A DNA stretch of 32,657 bases from an uncultured beta proteobacterium (GCA_903876715.1 CAIRBF010000029.1:1-32657); one strand, 5' to 3'; numbered from the stretch's first letter, positions 10,510 to 19,434 are shown. Program-made: numbers and translations. Notes: a model not told the origin generated them from the sequence alone.

Positions 10510-11378
10510 TCGGTGCTGTCGAGTTCGCGGTGCCGCACGAGGGTCGGCCTGGTGCCGGCAAAGCGCGCGCCGAGTTGCTCGGCGGCGTAGACGGAGCGGT
10601 GCTGCCCGCCGGTGCAGCCCAGCGCCACCGTGAGGTAGCTGCGCTGGTCGACTTCGAACCCTGGGATCCAGCGCGTCAGGAAGCCCTCGATCTCGCTCAG
10701 CAGCGCCCCCACCTCAGGCTGTGCCTCGAGGTAGCGGCGGACCGGCTCGTCACGGCCGCTGAGCGGGCGCAGCTCGCGCTCGTAGAAGGGATTGGGCAGC
10801 ACCCGCAGGTCGAAGACGAAGTCGGCGTCCAGCGGCACCCCGCGCTTGTACGCGAAGGACTCGAAGACCAGCGTCAGCGTTCCCGGACTGACGCCGACGA
10901 GGTCTCGCACCCAGGCCCGCAGCTGAGCCGGACGCAGCAGGCTGGTGTCGAGCACGGTGGAGACGTCTCGCAGGCCGGACAGGAGCTCGCGCTCCTGCGC
11001 GATCGCCTCGTTCAAGGCCTGTGCCGCATCGTTGGACGCGCCACCGCGCGCCAGCGGGTGGGGGCGCCGCGACTCGGAGTAGCGACGCACCAGCGCTTCG
11101 GTCACCGAGTCCAGGAATATCGACCGGATGAGCACGCCATGGGCTTCGAGTGCCTGCATCAGTGGCAGCAGCACCGGCAGCGAGCGGCCGGTGCGCACAT
11201 CCACGGCCACGGCGATGCGCTGTGTGCGGCGCTCACCCTCCAGACGGACAAAGTCGGGCAGCAGTTCCGGAGGCAGGTTGTCGACACAGAAGAAGCCCGC
11301 GTCCTCGAGGGCGTGCAGCGCCACCGACTTGCCGGAGCCCGACATCCCGGTGATCAGGACCACCTTGGCCGTCTTCAT
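10506..11378 (-). CDS. rapZ: RNase adapter RapZ / nucleotide-binding YvcJ-family protein
   Basis: 290 residues, usual length. In E. coli RapZ directs the small RNA GlmZ to RNase E and so controls glucosamine-6-phosphate synthase. The Walker A motif is TGMSGSGKS at residues 10-18, followed by FCVDNLPPELLP and DVRTGRSL. The C-terminal domain has FAYKRGVPLDADFVFDLR, LPNPFY and GCTGGQHRSVY. I chose the ATG at 11378 because the normal RapZ N-terminus (KVVLITGMSGSGKS) begins there, although the frame stays open far upstream into recN. The start overlaps the recN stop by four bases, and the stop overlaps the next gene by four bases. Confidence 0.96.
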   Translation of the reverse strand: MKTAKVVLITGMSGSGKSVALHALEDAGFFCVDNLPPELLPDFVRLEGERRTQRIAVAVDVRTGRSLPVLLPLMQALEAHGVLIRSIFLDSVTEALVRRYSESRRPHPLARGGASNDAAQALNEAIAQERELLSGLRDVSTVLDTSLLRPAQLRAWVRDLVGVSPGTLTLVFESFAYKRGVPLDADFVFDLRVLPNPFYERELRPLSGRDEPVRRYLEAQPEVGALLSEIEGFLTRWIPGFEVDQRSYLTVALGCTGGQHRSVYAAEQLGARFAGTRPTLVRHRELDSTE

Positions 11379-13036
11379 CGTGCCGCGCCCTCCAGCATGG
11401 CCTGGGCGTGGGCGAGGCTCGTGCCCGCCAGACGTCCACCGCCGAGCATGCGCGCGATCTCGGCCACGCGTGCCTCGCCCGCCACCGACACGATCCGGCT
11501 CACCGTCTGTCCGTCGGCAGCGGCCTTGCTGACGACGAAGTGCGTGTCGGCACAGGCGGCCACCTGCGCCAGGTGCGTCACTGCCAGCACCTGCGTGTCG
11601 GCACCGAGCTGCCTGAGCAGGCGGCCCACGGTGTCGCCCACGGCGCCGCCGACGCCGGCGTCGATCTCGTCGAAGATCAGCGTGGGTGCCGCGCCGGCCG
11701 CGGCGCGGCTGCGCGCGGTGGTGACCGCGATGGCCAGGGCCAGGCGAGACAGCTCGCCGCCCGAGGCTACCTTGGCCAGCGGCCGCGGGCTCGAGCCGGC
11801 GTGGCCGGCGACCAGGAACTCCACCTGCTCGAGCCCATGGGCCTGGGGCGTCTGCAGCGTTTGCAGCGCGATCTCGAAGCGGCCGCCGGCCATGCCGAGC
11901 TGCTGCATCGCCTGAGTGATTGCGGTGGCGAGCTTCGGCGCGGCGGCGCGACGGGCGACCGAGACGTCCCGGGCCCGCGCCCGGAAGGCGCGCTCGCCTT
12001 CGTCGGCCATGCGTTGCAGCGCTTCCAGGTCGCTCGAGGCATCGAGCGTGCGCAGCTCCTCGCGCCAGGCCTGGAGGAGCGCGGGCAACTCGCCAGGCTG
12101 GCGCCGGTAGCGCCGCGCGAGCTGCATCCACGCCGACAGACGCGCGTCGAGCTCGGCCATGCGACCGGGGTCGGGTTCGCGGTGGCCCAGGTAGGCGTGC
12201 AGCGTGCGCGCCCCGTCCTCCAGCTGCGCCTGGGCCGACTGCAGCACCTCCGCCACCGCGGCGAGCTCGGCGTCGTAGTGCCCGACGGCGGCCAGGGCGT
12301 CGGCCGCACGTCCGGCCAGGCGATCGGCCGAGGGCTCGGCCTCGGACAACGCGTCGAGCGCGACGCGCGCAGCCTCCAGCAAGGCTTGCGCATGGGCCAT
12401 GCGCGTGTGCTCGGCGTTGATCTCCTCCCATTCCCCCGCCGCCGGCTCGAGCCGGGCGAGCTCGCCGATCTGCCACTGCAGGCGCTCCCGCTCGCGTTCC
12501 AGCCCGTCACGGGCCTGCCGGGCGCGCTCGAGGGCGTCCAGCGCCTGGCGCCAGGCCGACCACGCGGCCGACAGCGGCGCGCCGTCCACGCCGGCCTGGG
12601 CATCGAGCAGCGCGCGCACGGCGGCGGGTCGCGTCAGGCTCTGCCAGGCGTGCTGGCCGTGGATTTCGACCAACTGGTCGGCCGCCTCGCGCAGCTGCGT
12701 CACCGTGGCTGCACTGCCGTTGATCCAGGCGCGGCTGCGACCCTCGGTGTCGAGGGTGCGCCGCAGCAGCAGCGTGGGGCCCTCGTCGAAGCCTGCCTCG
12801 GCAAGCCACGGCGCCAGCGTGCCCGGCGCGTCGAACTCGGCCACGATCTCGGCGCGGGCGGCGCCTTCGCGCACGACGCCGGCGTCACCGCGCGCCCCGA
12901 GCGCCAGTTGCAGCGCATCCACCAGGATGGATTTGCCTGCCCCCGTCTCGCCGGTGAGCACCGACAAGCCTGGGCCGGCGTCGAGTTCGAGCTCGCGCAC
13001 GATGACGAAGTCGCGCAAGGCGATGCGCCGCATCAT
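11375..13036 (-). CDS. recN: DNA repair ATPase RecN
   Basis: 553 residues, equal to E. coli RecN. An SMC-like protein that acts in double-strand break repair. The N-terminus RRIALRDFVIVRELELD leads to Walker A in LTGETGAGKSILVDALQLALG. Long Ala/Arg/Glu-rich coiled-coil arms follow from about 150 to 390. The C-terminal ATPase half has VASGGELSRLALAIA (signature) and TLIFDEIDAGVGG (Walker B). Two adjacent ATG codons (13036 and 13033) are possible starts, with GGAGGAGG about eight nt upstream. No LexA-type CTGT-N8-ACAG box is visible in the 177-nt leader. It is coupled to rapZ by an ATGA overlap. Confidence 0.96.
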   Translation of the reverse strand: MMRRIALRDFVIVRELELDAGPGLSVLTGETGAGKSILVDALQLALGARGDAGVVREGAARAEIVAEFDAPGTLAPWLAEAGFDEGPTLLLRRTLDTEGRSRAWINGSAATVTQLREAADQLVEIHGQHAWQSLTRPAAVRALLDAQAGVDGAPLSAAWSAWRQALDALERARQARDGLERERERLQWQIGELARLEPAAGEWEEINAEHTRMAHAQALLEAARVALDALSEAEPSADRLAGRAADALAAVGHYDAELAAVAEVLQSAQAQLEDGARTLHAYLGHREPDPGRMAELDARLSAWMQLARRYRRQPGELPALLQAWREELRTLDASSDLEALQRMADEGERAFRARARDVSVARRAAAPKLATAITQAMQQLGMAGGRFEIALQTLQTPQAHGLEQVEFLVAGHAGSSPRPLAKVASGGELSRLALAIAVTTARSRAAAGAAPTLIFDEIDAGVGGAVGDTVGRLLRQLGADTQVLAVTHLAQVAACADTHFVVSKAAADGQTVSRIVSVAGEARVAEIARMLGGGRLAGTSLAHAQAMLEGAAR

Positions 13037-13082
13037 GGCCGTTGCCTCCTCCAGTGCGGCGGTTCGCGCCGTGCGGCACTTG

Positions 13083-13188
13083 ATGAAACCGATGGATTTG
13101 ACGGCCTGGCCAGGTGCAAACCACAGCGACGCCCAGCGGCATCGCGAGGATCTGCAACGACGCCAGGGCGGCAAGGGCACGGTTTCAT
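13083..13188. repeat. 9-nt inverted repeat in the nadK-recN gap
   Basis: ATGAAACCG at 13083-13091 and its complement CGGTTTCAT at 13180-13188. A related GTGAACCG follows at 13201-13208. The gap (13037-13213) shows no convincing gene or LexA box. Confidence 0.35.
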
Positions 13189-13213
13189 GTGCTGCATGGC
13201 GTGAACCGCTGCA

Positions 13214-14089
13214 CTAGACGACGCCCTCGTACCAGCGCAGCTTGCGCCGCAGCGTGGCGTAGTAGTTCCACCCCGGCGGGTGCAGGAAGCGTACCTTGTG
13301 CTGCGAACGCCGCACGCGGACCTCGTCGCCGTGCAGCAGGCTGGTCAGCGATTGCATGTCGAAGTTGGCCGAGGCGTCGCGCCCGGCGACGATCTCGATG
13401 CGGATCTCGCCGTGGTCGGGCAGCACGATGGGACGGTTGGACAGGGTATGCGAGGCGATGGGCACCAGCACCCAGCCGGCGATCCCCGGGTGAAGGATGG
13501 GGCCGCCAGCCGACAGCGCGTAGGCGGTCGACCCCGTCGGGGAGCCCACGATCAGGCCATCGGCGCGCAGGTTGGCGACGAAGTCCTCGCCGATCGTCAC
13601 GCGCAGCTCGACCATGCTGGCCGTGGCGCCGCGGCTGACGACGACGTCGTTCATCGACAGTCCCTCGAAGATGCGCTCGCCGTCGCGCCAGACGCTGGCG
13701 TCCAGCATGGTGCGGCGCTCCTCCTCGTACTGCCCGGCAAGCATCGGCGCCAGAGCCTCGCGGAAGCGGTCCTGCGGGATGTCGGTGATGAAGCCGAGCC
13801 TGCCCTGGTTGATGCCCACCAGCGGGATGTCGTGGCGCGCCAACTCGCGCGCGATCCCGAGCATCGTCCCATCGCCGCCTACCACCACCGCGAGATCGCA
13901 GCGCGTGCCGAGCTGCGCCCTCGGCTGGATATCGTATTGCGTCATGCCGGCGCCGGAAGCGGTCTCGCTGTCGAAGGAGACGTCCAGCCCCTGCTCGCTC
14001 AGGAAATGCGCGACATCCTCGAGCACCGGGTGGATGCCGCGGGCCTGGTACTTGCCGATGATGGCGGCGTGGCGGAAGCGGGCGGCCAT
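13214..14089 (-). CDS. nadK: NAD kinase
   Basis: 291 residues from the ATG at 14089. It phosphorylates NAD to NADP with ATP or polyphosphate. The GGDG motif is [14 protein letters not shown], followed by [34 protein letters not shown], and the NAD-binding [19 protein letters not shown]. The C-terminal part includes [16 protein letters not shown]. The frame is open up to 14185. An ATG at 14113 (eight more residues) is a second candidate, and neither has a clear ribosome site. It is read divergently from hrcA across roughly 70-95 nt and precedes recN by 177 nt. Confidence 0.95.
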   Translation of the reverse strand: MAARFRHAAIIGKYQARGIHPVLEDVAHFLSEQGLDVSFDSETASGAGMTQYDIQPRAQLGTRCDLAVVVGGDGTMLGIARELARHDIPLVGINQGRLGFITDIPQDRFREALAPMLAGQYEEERRTMLDASVWRDGERIFEGLSMNDVVVSRGATASMVELRVTIGEDFVANLRADGLIVGSPTGSTAYALSAGGPILHPGIAGWVLVPIASHTLSNRPIVLPDHGEIRIEIVAGRDASANFDMQSLTSLLHGDEVRVRRSQHKVRFLHPPGWNYYATLRRKLRWYEGVV

Positions 14090-14143
14090 GCGTGCTGAAA
14101 GGTTGCAAGTCATTACACCATAGGGCCTCTGGAAATCCCGAAT

Positions 14144-14162
14144 GAGTGGGGTTGCCCCGCTC
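14144..14162. promoter_or_regulatory. Inverted repeat between nadK and hrcA
   Basis: GAGTGGGG, loop TTG, CCCCGCTC: an 8-bp stem with one G-T pair. It ends 21 nt before the hrcA ATG, next to a TAGAAT hexamer (14171-14176). It does not match CIRCE. It could be an operator or an mRNA hairpin. Confidence 0.35.
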
Positions 14163-14183
14163 TGCATCCCTAGAATCAGCCGC

Positions 14184-15212
14184 ATGCTGGATCAGCGTGC
14201 AAGAACCCTGCTGAAGACCCTCGTCGAGCGCTACATCGCCGAGGGACAGCCCGTGGGCTCGCGCACCTTGTCGCGCGCCTCGGGGCTGGACCTGTCGCCG
14301 GCGACGATCCGCAACGTCATGAGCGACCTGGAGGAGCTGGGTCTGATCGCCAGCCCCCACACCAGCGCCGGGCGCGTGCCCACGGCGCGCGGCTACCGCC
14401 TGTTCGTCGACACCATGCTGACGGCGCGCCCGGTGGACCTGGACCAGCCCTCGCCGGACCTGGCCATGGCGCGCGAGCACCTGCACCCCGACCAGCCGCA
14501 GCGCGTGATTGCCCAGGCCGCGCAACTGCTGTCGAGCCTGTCGCACTTCGTCGGGGTGGTCACGGCGCCGCGCAAGGCGAACGTGTTCCACCACATCGAG
14601 TTCCTGCGCCTGGGTGAGCGGCGCGTGCTGGTGATTCTGGTCGCGCCCGACGGCGACGTCCAGAACCGCGTCATCTTCACGCAGCGCGACCATACCCAGG
14701 CCGAGCTCGTCGAGGCCGCCAATTTCCTCAACAGCCACTACGCGAATCTCTCGATCGAGGAGGTGCGCGAGCGCCTGAAGTCCGAGGTCGAGGCCCTGCG
14801 CACCGAGATCGCGGCGCTGATGCAGGCGGCGGTGCAGGTGGGCAGCCAGGCCATGGCCGAGTCCATCGACCAGGTCGTGGTCAGCGGCGAGCGCAACCTG
14901 CTGGACGTGCAGGACTTCGGCCAGGACATGAACTCGCTGCGCCGCCTGTTCGGTGTGTTCGAGCAGAAGACCGAGCTCATGCGCCTGCTCGACGTCTCGA
15001 GCCGCGCCGAAGGGGTGCGCATCTTCATCGGCGGTGAGAGCCGCGTCGTGCCCTTCGAGGAGCTGTCGGTCGTCACCGCGCCCTACGAAGTCGACGGCCG
15101 CATCGTCGGCACGCTGGGTGTCATCGGCCCTACGCGCATGGCCTACGACCGGATGATCCAGATCGTCGACATCACGTCGCGCCTGGTCAGCCACGCACTG
15201 TCGTCGCGCTGA
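14184..15212 (+). CDS. hrcA: Heat-inducible transcription repressor HrcA
   Basis: 342 residues. In other bacteria HrcA represses groESL and dnaK operons by binding CIRCE. The winged-helix N-terminus is [29 protein letters not shown], then [30 protein letters not shown], which is highly characteristic. The GAF-like dimerisation region has [10 protein letters not shown] and the C-terminal end includes [20 protein letters not shown] and [18 protein letters not shown] chose the ATG at 14184 because [11 protein letters not shown] is the normal N-terminus. TAGAAT ends eight nt before it and no ribosome site is seen. No CIRCE copy or chaperone gene lies in this window. Confidence 0.96.
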   Translation: MLDQRARTLLKTLVERYIAEGQPVGSRTLSRASGLDLSPATIRNVMSDLEELGLIASPHTSAGRVPTARGYRLFVDTMLTARPVDLDQPSPDLAMAREHLHPDQPQRVIAQAAQLLSSLSHFVGVVTAPRKANVFHHIEFLRLGERRVLVILVAPDGDVQNRVIFTQRDHTQAELVEAANFLNSHYANLSIEEVRERLKSEVEALRTEIAALMQAAVQVGSQAMAESIDQVVVSGERNLLDVQDFGQDMNSLRRLFGVFEQKTELMRLLDVSSRAEGVRIFIGGESRVVPFEELSVVTAPYEVDGRIVGTLGVIGPTRMAYDRMIQIVDITSRLVSHALSSR

Positions 15213-15346
15213 GCGGCCACCGCGGGAGCGCCACGGTACAGGCGGCTTGCTAGGATCACGCGTTTTCCTGGTTGCGCCCGCGGAATTTCGGCTGGGCCGA
15301 CACTCCATGCGCCGTCCTTTGACGGTCTCAACCCACCACCGCCGCC

Positions 15347-16465
15347 ATGATCCGTACTGCCTTCGCCGCCTGCGCTGTGCTGGCTGCTGCCCTGGTCCTG
15401 CCAGGCAGCGCCTGGGCCCAGAGTTCCAAGGAACTCAACATCCTGAACTGGGCTGACTACATCGCCCCGGACACGATCGCCAACTTCGAGAAGGAGACCG
15501 GCATCAAGGTTCGCTACGACACCTTCGATGCGAACGAGACGCTGCACGCCCGGCTGGTGGCGGGCAAGACCGGCTACGACATCGTCGTGCCCGGCGCGCA
15601 TTTCGCGAAGATGCAGATCGACGGCAAGCTGCTGCTGGAGCTGGACCGATCCAAGCTGACGAATTGGAAGAACCTCGATCCGGCGCTGCTCGAGAAGCTC
15701 GCCGTTGCGGACCCCGGCAACAAGCACCTCGTGAACTGGCTGTGGGGCTTCGTCACTGTGGGCATCAACCCCGACAAGGTGAAGAAGGCCCTGGGCGACC
15801 TGCCGATGCCGGCCAACGCGCTGGACCTGTTGTTCGACCCGAAGTACGTCTCCAGGCTCAAGAGCTGCGGCACGCACGTGCTGGATTCGGCGTCCGAAGT
15901 GGTGCCGGTGGCGATGCTCTACGCCGGCAAGCCGGGTTGGAGCAAGGCTGCCAAGGATTACGACGCTGCGCGCGACGTCCTGGCGAAGGCGCGTCCGCAC
16001 ATCACCCGCATCTCCTCGCCGGGACCCATCAACGAGCTGGCCAACGGTACGCTGTGCGTCTCGCTGGGCTACTCGGGTGACTTCCTGATCGCCAACAACC
16101 GTGCGCTCGAGAACAAGACCGGGCAGCGGATCGAGGCGTTCATCCCGCCGCGCGGTGCCACCCTGTTCATGGACTCGATGGCGATCCCCAAGGATGCCAA
16201 GAACGTCGAGAACGCGCACAAGTTCATCGACTACATCATGCGCCCTCAGGTCCATGCCGCGCTGACCAACACCGTCTTCTACGGCAACCCGAACGCGGCG
16301 TCCAAGGCCTTCGTCAAGCCGGAGATCGCGGCCAACCCGGTGGTCTTCCCGAGCAGCGCCGACATCGGCAAGCTCGCCGTGCCCGAGGCCCTGCCGCAGG
16401 ACGCGCGCCGCGTGCAGACGCGCGTCTTCCAGACCTTCAAGGGCGGCACCGCGACCAAGAAGTGA
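15347..16465 (+). CDS. Periplasmic polyamine-binding protein, PotF-like (orphan)
   Basis: 372 residues, usual for PotD/PotF. The signal peptide is residues 1-24 (FAACAVLAAALVLPGSAWAQ, cleavage after AWA). The mature protein begins with LNILNWADYIAPDTIANFEKE and continues GYDIVVPG, LVNWLWGFVTVGINP and a GYSGD stretch, all typical of putrescine-binding PotF. It should deliver putrescine or a related polyamine to an ABC importer. No PotGHI permease or ATPase gene is beside it, so it either serves a transporter elsewhere or has another role. There is no clear ribosome site at the ATG. The 134-nt gap after hrcA holds nothing I can name. Confidence 0.9.
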   Translation: MIRTAFAACAVLAAALVLPGSAWAQSSKELNILNWADYIAPDTIANFEKETGIKVRYDTFDANETLHARLVAGKTGYDIVVPGAHFAKMQIDGKLLLELDRSKLTNWKNLDPALLEKLAVADPGNKHLVNWLWGFVTVGINPDKVKKALGDLPMPANALDLLFDPKYVSRLKSCGTHVLDSASEVVPVAMLYAGKPGWSKAAKDYDAARDVLAKARPHITRISSPGPINELANGTLCVSLGYSGDFLIANNRALENKTGQRIEAFIPPRGATLFMDSMAIPKDAKNVENAHKFIDYIMRPQVHAALTNTVFYGNPNAASKAFVKPEIAANPVVFPSSADIGKLAVPEALPQDARRVQTRVFQTFKGGTATKK

Positions 16466-16539
16466 GGGCCGGCGAGGCCCTGCGGTCGCGGTCCCGTCCG
16501 GGGCGCGGCCGCTGCCGTGTCCGACCGCTTCGGCACCGC

Positions 16540-16545
16540 TACACT
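16540..16545 (+). promoter_or_regulatory. Likely -10 element of the CAT-anticodon tRNA
   Basis: TACACT lies eight nt upstream of the first tRNA base, the spacing expected for a tRNA promoter. The matching -35 region is poor. Confidence 0.4.
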
Positions 16546-16553
16546 GTGGATGG

Positions 16554-16630
16554 GGGCCGTTAGCTCAGTCGGTCAGAGCAGAGGACTCATAATCCTTTGG
16601 TCGTTGGTTCGAGCCCAACACGGCCTACCA
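16554..16630 (+). tRNA. tRNA with anticodon CAT (Ile2, lysidine-type, or elongator Met)
   Basis: 77-nt cloverleaf. The acceptor GGGCCGT pairs with ACGGCCT (G1-T72 wobble), then A73 and an encoded CCA. The D-arm is GCTCAGTCGGTCAGAGC. The anticodon stem-loop is GAGGA-CTCATAA-TCCTT, and the T-arm is GTTGG-TTCGAGC-CCAAC. The C4-G69 and C5-G68 pairs resemble the E. coli Ile2 tRNA that TilS converts to lysidine, and differ from E. coli elongator Met. The initiator is unlikely because the anticodon stem lacks three G-C pairs. Ile2 is my slight preference. Confidence 0.93.
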
Positions 16631-16682
16631 CGCCTGCCCCGGCCCTGGCCCGCCAGGGCGTCGCCACGGGGCGCGTCGGGCG

Positions 16683-18617
16683 TCACGCCCGCGCCGGGAT
16701 CACCGGCAACTCGATGTGCGAGGGATGCGCGGCGTCGCCCCAGACGGCCTGGTCGGCCACGAGCTGACGGGTGTGGCGGCCGATCGGCTCGCCGGTGTTC
16801 GGGTTGACGTCCAGCCGTGGCCAGTTCGACGACGAGATGTCGAGCCGGATGCGGTGTCCGCGCCCGAACCGGTTGCTCGTGGGCGGCAGGGTGATCGTCA
16901 CCGGCACGATCTCGCCCGGCACCATGAACCGCTCGCGGTCGAAGCCCTCGCGGTAGCGGCAGCGGATGACCGAGTCGTTCAGCAGCATGTCGAAGCCCTC
17001 GGGGTAGTCCTCGTTGGGCGGGTGCACGTCGATCAGCTTGGCGGTGAAGTCGGTGTCCACGGCGCTCGAGGAGACCCACAGGCGTACCTGCGTCGGGCCG
17101 GTCACCTCCACGGGGTCGGCCAGGGGCGGGGTCTCGAACACGAGCACGTCCGGCCGGTCGCGCAGACGCGGCCAGGGCTCGCGCGCGCCGAAGAACGCGG
17201 GCGACTCCTTCTGGTCGACCGGGCCGGGGGTCAGCAGATCGCGCAGCCGCAGCACGGGGCTGAGCAGCCGCGCCCAGGCGGGTTCGACGCCAGCGCTGCC
17301 CTCGGGCAGCTCGCCGATGGCGCAGTACAGGCCCCCGAGCGTCGGCACCGGGTGGGAAGGATCGAAGCGGAAGCGCCGCGGGGCCTCGCCCGGCTCCGGG
17401 GGCTCGGCCGTCAGTCGACCATCGGCGCGCAGATGCAACCGGGTCGGCACGGAACGCGCCAGGGGCCACTCGTTCTCGTCCCGCCACCGTCCGCCGTGGT
17501 CAAGCTTGCCGGCAGGCGTGCGCCGGCCAGTGCCGCCACCCATCACGAACAGGCGCACCGGTGCCTCACCCGCCGGCGCTGCCGCCGCGTCGACCCCGGC
17601 TTCGGGCGGATCCCGCAGCCAGCGCGAGAAGAAGGCGAGCTGTTCGTCGAAGTAGCGCCGGACGCCCCAGACGCTGTCCGGCCCGAAGTCGACCTCATGG
17701 CACCAGCTCGCTTCGCCGCGCATGCCGACATGGCTCCACGGGCCGACGACCAGCCGCATCGGCGACTGCTTCAGCCGGGTGAGGCTGGCGAAGTACTCGG
17801 TGTCGGCGCCCACGTAGGGGTCGTACCAGCCCGAGGATAGCGTCACCGGCACATCCGCGTGCTGGGGCCAGAAGCGCGTGAAGTTGTGCTCGACGCGGTC
17901 CCAGTAGTCGTCCAGGGTGCCGCGTGTCGTGTAGTCGATCAGCGTGTCCTCGAGCTGCGGCGCATGCCGCAGCGCGGTCTGCCCGCGCCCCCATCGCGCG
18001 GCGGCGAAGAGCTGGCGCAGGCGGCGCAGGTCGTCCCAGACCTTGGCCACCTTGGCGGGGTCCTGGCGCACCTGCTGGTCATCCTGGGCATGGATGAACA
18101 GGGCCCAGACCATGTGCTGCTGCAGCGCGCCGCCCTCGCGGCATTGGTTGTGGTAACTGTGGGTCGGCACCACGTCGGGCCACATCGCGCGCAGGCTCGG
18201 CGGGGCCTCGAGCGCGGTACGCACCTGGGCCACCGCGGCATACGAACTGCCCACTGTGCCGATGCGGCCGTTGCTCCAAGGCTGGGCGGCGACCCAGTCG
18301 CAGATGTCCGCGCCGTCGCGGCCGGTGTGGGGTGTGGCCACGTGGTAATAGACCCCCGAGGCCTCGGAGCGGTAGCGGTCGCGCAGGTCCACCAGCACCA
18401 CGTTGTAGCCGTGCGGGACGAAGAAGTCGGCGATCTCGCTGTAGCGCCGGTCGGTCTTGTCGTACGGCGTGTGCAGCATGATGGTCGGGAAGCGGCCCTC
18501 GACGAAGCCGCCCGCGCGTGCCGGGCGGTAGATGTCGAAGGCCAGGCGCACACCGTCGCGCATCGGGACCATCACGTCCTTGGACAGGTTGATCCCCCAG
18601 GGCTCGTTCGAGCTCAT
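16683..18617 (-). CDS. CocE/NonD-family alpha/beta hydrolase 1
   Basis: 644 residues, the usual length for the CocE/Xaa-Pro dipeptidyl peptidase-like family, whose members cleave esters, amides or N-acyl bonds. The N-terminal part is the hydrolase fold: VPMRDGVRLAFDIYRPA and, near residues 123-128, GSSYAA with candidate nucleophile Ser125. SGWYDPYVGAD holds the candidate Asp and VVGPWSHVG the candidate His. The C-terminal jelly-roll (from about 430) has VTGPTQVRLWVSSSAVDTDFTAKLIDVHP. Oddities: the usual DxRGxGxSxG segment reads DLRDRYRSEAS, and GxSYxG ends in Ala. ATG at 18617 has AGGAG six nt upstream. Last gene of the minus-strand operon. No signal peptide. Substrate unknown. Confidence 0.9.
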   Translation of the reverse strand: MSSNEPWGINLSKDVMVPMRDGVRLAFDIYRPARAGGFVEGRFPTIMLHTPYDKTDRRYSEIADFFVPHGYNVVLVDLRDRYRSEASGVYYHVATPHTGRDGADICDWVAAQPWSNGRIGTVGSSYAAVAQVRTALEAPPSLRAMWPDVVPTHSYHNQCREGGALQQHMVWALFIHAQDDQQVRQDPAKVAKVWDDLRRLRQLFAAARWGRGQTALRHAPQLEDTLIDYTTRGTLDDYWDRVEHNFTRFWPQHADVPVTLSSGWYDPYVGADTEYFASLTRLKQSPMRLVVGPWSHVGMRGEASWCHEVDFGPDSVWGVRRYFDEQLAFFSRWLRDPPEAGVDAAAAPAGEAPVRLFVMGGGTGRRTPAGKLDHGGRWRDENEWPLARSVPTRLHLRADGRLTAEPPEPGEAPRRFRFDPSHPVPTLGGLYCAIGELPEGSAGVEPAWARLLSPVLRLRDLLTPGPVDQKESPAFFGAREPWPRLRDRPDVLVFETPPLADPVEVTGPTQVRLWVSSSAVDTDFTAKLIDVHPPNEDYPEGFDMLLNDSVIRCRYREGFDRERFMVPGEIVPVTITLPPTSNRFGRGHRIRLDISSSNWPRLDVNPNTGEPIGRHTRQLVADQAVWGDAAHPSHIELPVIPARA

Positions 18618-18669
18618 CGTCCGCTCCTGTCGGTGGAAGGGGGTTGTACGCGCGGGAGCCGGCGCCGGG

Positions 18670-19434
18670 TCAGATCGCGATCGTCATGCCGCCGTCCACC
18701 GTCACCACCTGTCCCGTCATGAAGGCGCTCGCCGGGCTGGACAGGAACAGCACCGCGCCCATCAGGTCCTCCTCCGTGCCCCAGCGCTTCATCGGCGTGC
18801 GCTGGCGTATCCATTCGTAGCGGCCGGGCTCGGCCCGGAAGGTGGTGTTGATGTCGGTGGCCATGTAGCCCGGGGCGATGCAGTTGACCGTCACGCCGTG
18901 CGGGGCGAGTTCGGCGGCCATGCCGCGGGTCAGACCTTCCAGGCCGGCCTTGGCCGTGATGTAGGGCGTGTTGGTGGCGCGGCCGATGCGCGCGTTCACC
19001 GACGAGATCATGACGATGCGCCCCCAGCGGCGCGCAACCATCCCGGCTGCGGCCTTGCGCGAGAGGCGGAAGCACGCATCCAGGGCGACGTCCATCGACA
19101 CCCGCCAGTCCTCGTCGCTGATGTCGAAGAAGTCCCGCGGCACGCCGAAGGCGGCGTTGTTGACGAGGATGTCCAGGTGCCCGTGGCGGGCGAGGATCGC
19201 GTCCACGGCGGCGTCGGCCTGGGCGCGGTCCCGCACGTCGAAGGCGGCGATCTCCGCGCGCCCGCCGGCGGCCACGAGCTGCGCCTGACGCGCCGCGAGC
19301 GTGCCCGCATCCCGGCCGTTCAGCACCACGAGCGCGCCCGCGTCGGCCAGCGCCCGCGCCATGCCCCAGCCCAGGCCGCGCGAGGCGCCGGTGACGAGGG
19401 CGACACGGCCCTGCAGCGAGAACAGTTCGAGCAT
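18670..19434 (-). CDS. Short-chain dehydrogenase/reductase (SDR)
   Basis: 254 residues, the classical SDR length. The cofactor motif is LVTGASRGLG, followed by NGRD, the conserved LVNNAAFG, and ISSVNAR with the catalytic Ser. The YITAK tetrad Tyr and Lys come next, then LAPHGVTVNCIAPGYMATD, and the C-terminus has GQVVTVDGGMTI. The NGRD after strand 2 is compatible with NADP, but I cannot settle the cofactor. ATG at 19434 has GGGAG about seven nt upstream. It lies 55 nt after enolase-family enzyme 1 and 52 nt before hydrolase 1. In sugar-acid pathways an SDR often works with an enolase-superfamily dehydratase; that link here is inference. Confidence 0.93.
   Translation of the reverse strand: MLELFSLQGRVALVTGASRGLGWGMARALADAGALVVLNGRDAGTLAARQAQLVAAGGRAEIAAFDVRDRAQADAAVDAILARHGHLDILVNNAAFGVPRDFFDISDEDWRVSMDVALDACFRLSRKAAAGMVARRWGRIVMISSVNARIGRATNTPYITAKAGLEGLTRGMAAELAPHGVTVNCIAPGYMATDINTTFRAEPGRYEWIRQRTPMKRWGTEEDLMGAVLFLSSPASAFMTGQVVTVDGGMTIAI

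Noticed and set aside
11379-12476. Upstream open extension of the rapZ frame
   Set aside because: The extra residues are Arg/Ala/Gly-rich low complexity and overlap recN in another frame. RapZ has a normal N-terminus at 11378.
13037-13213. LexA box upstream of recN
   Set aside because: No CTGT-N8-ACAG arrangement is present in the leader on either strand.
14090-14183. CIRCE element or sigma-32 promoter before hrcA
   Set aside because: No TTAGCACTC/GAGTGCTAA pair. A CTGGAAA and a CCCCGCTC are present but 19 nt apart, too far for a sigma-32 promoter.
16631-16700. Short GC-rich inverted repeats after the tRNA and around the hydrolase 1 stop
   Set aside because: Stems of about five bases without a T-tract, expected by chance in this composition.
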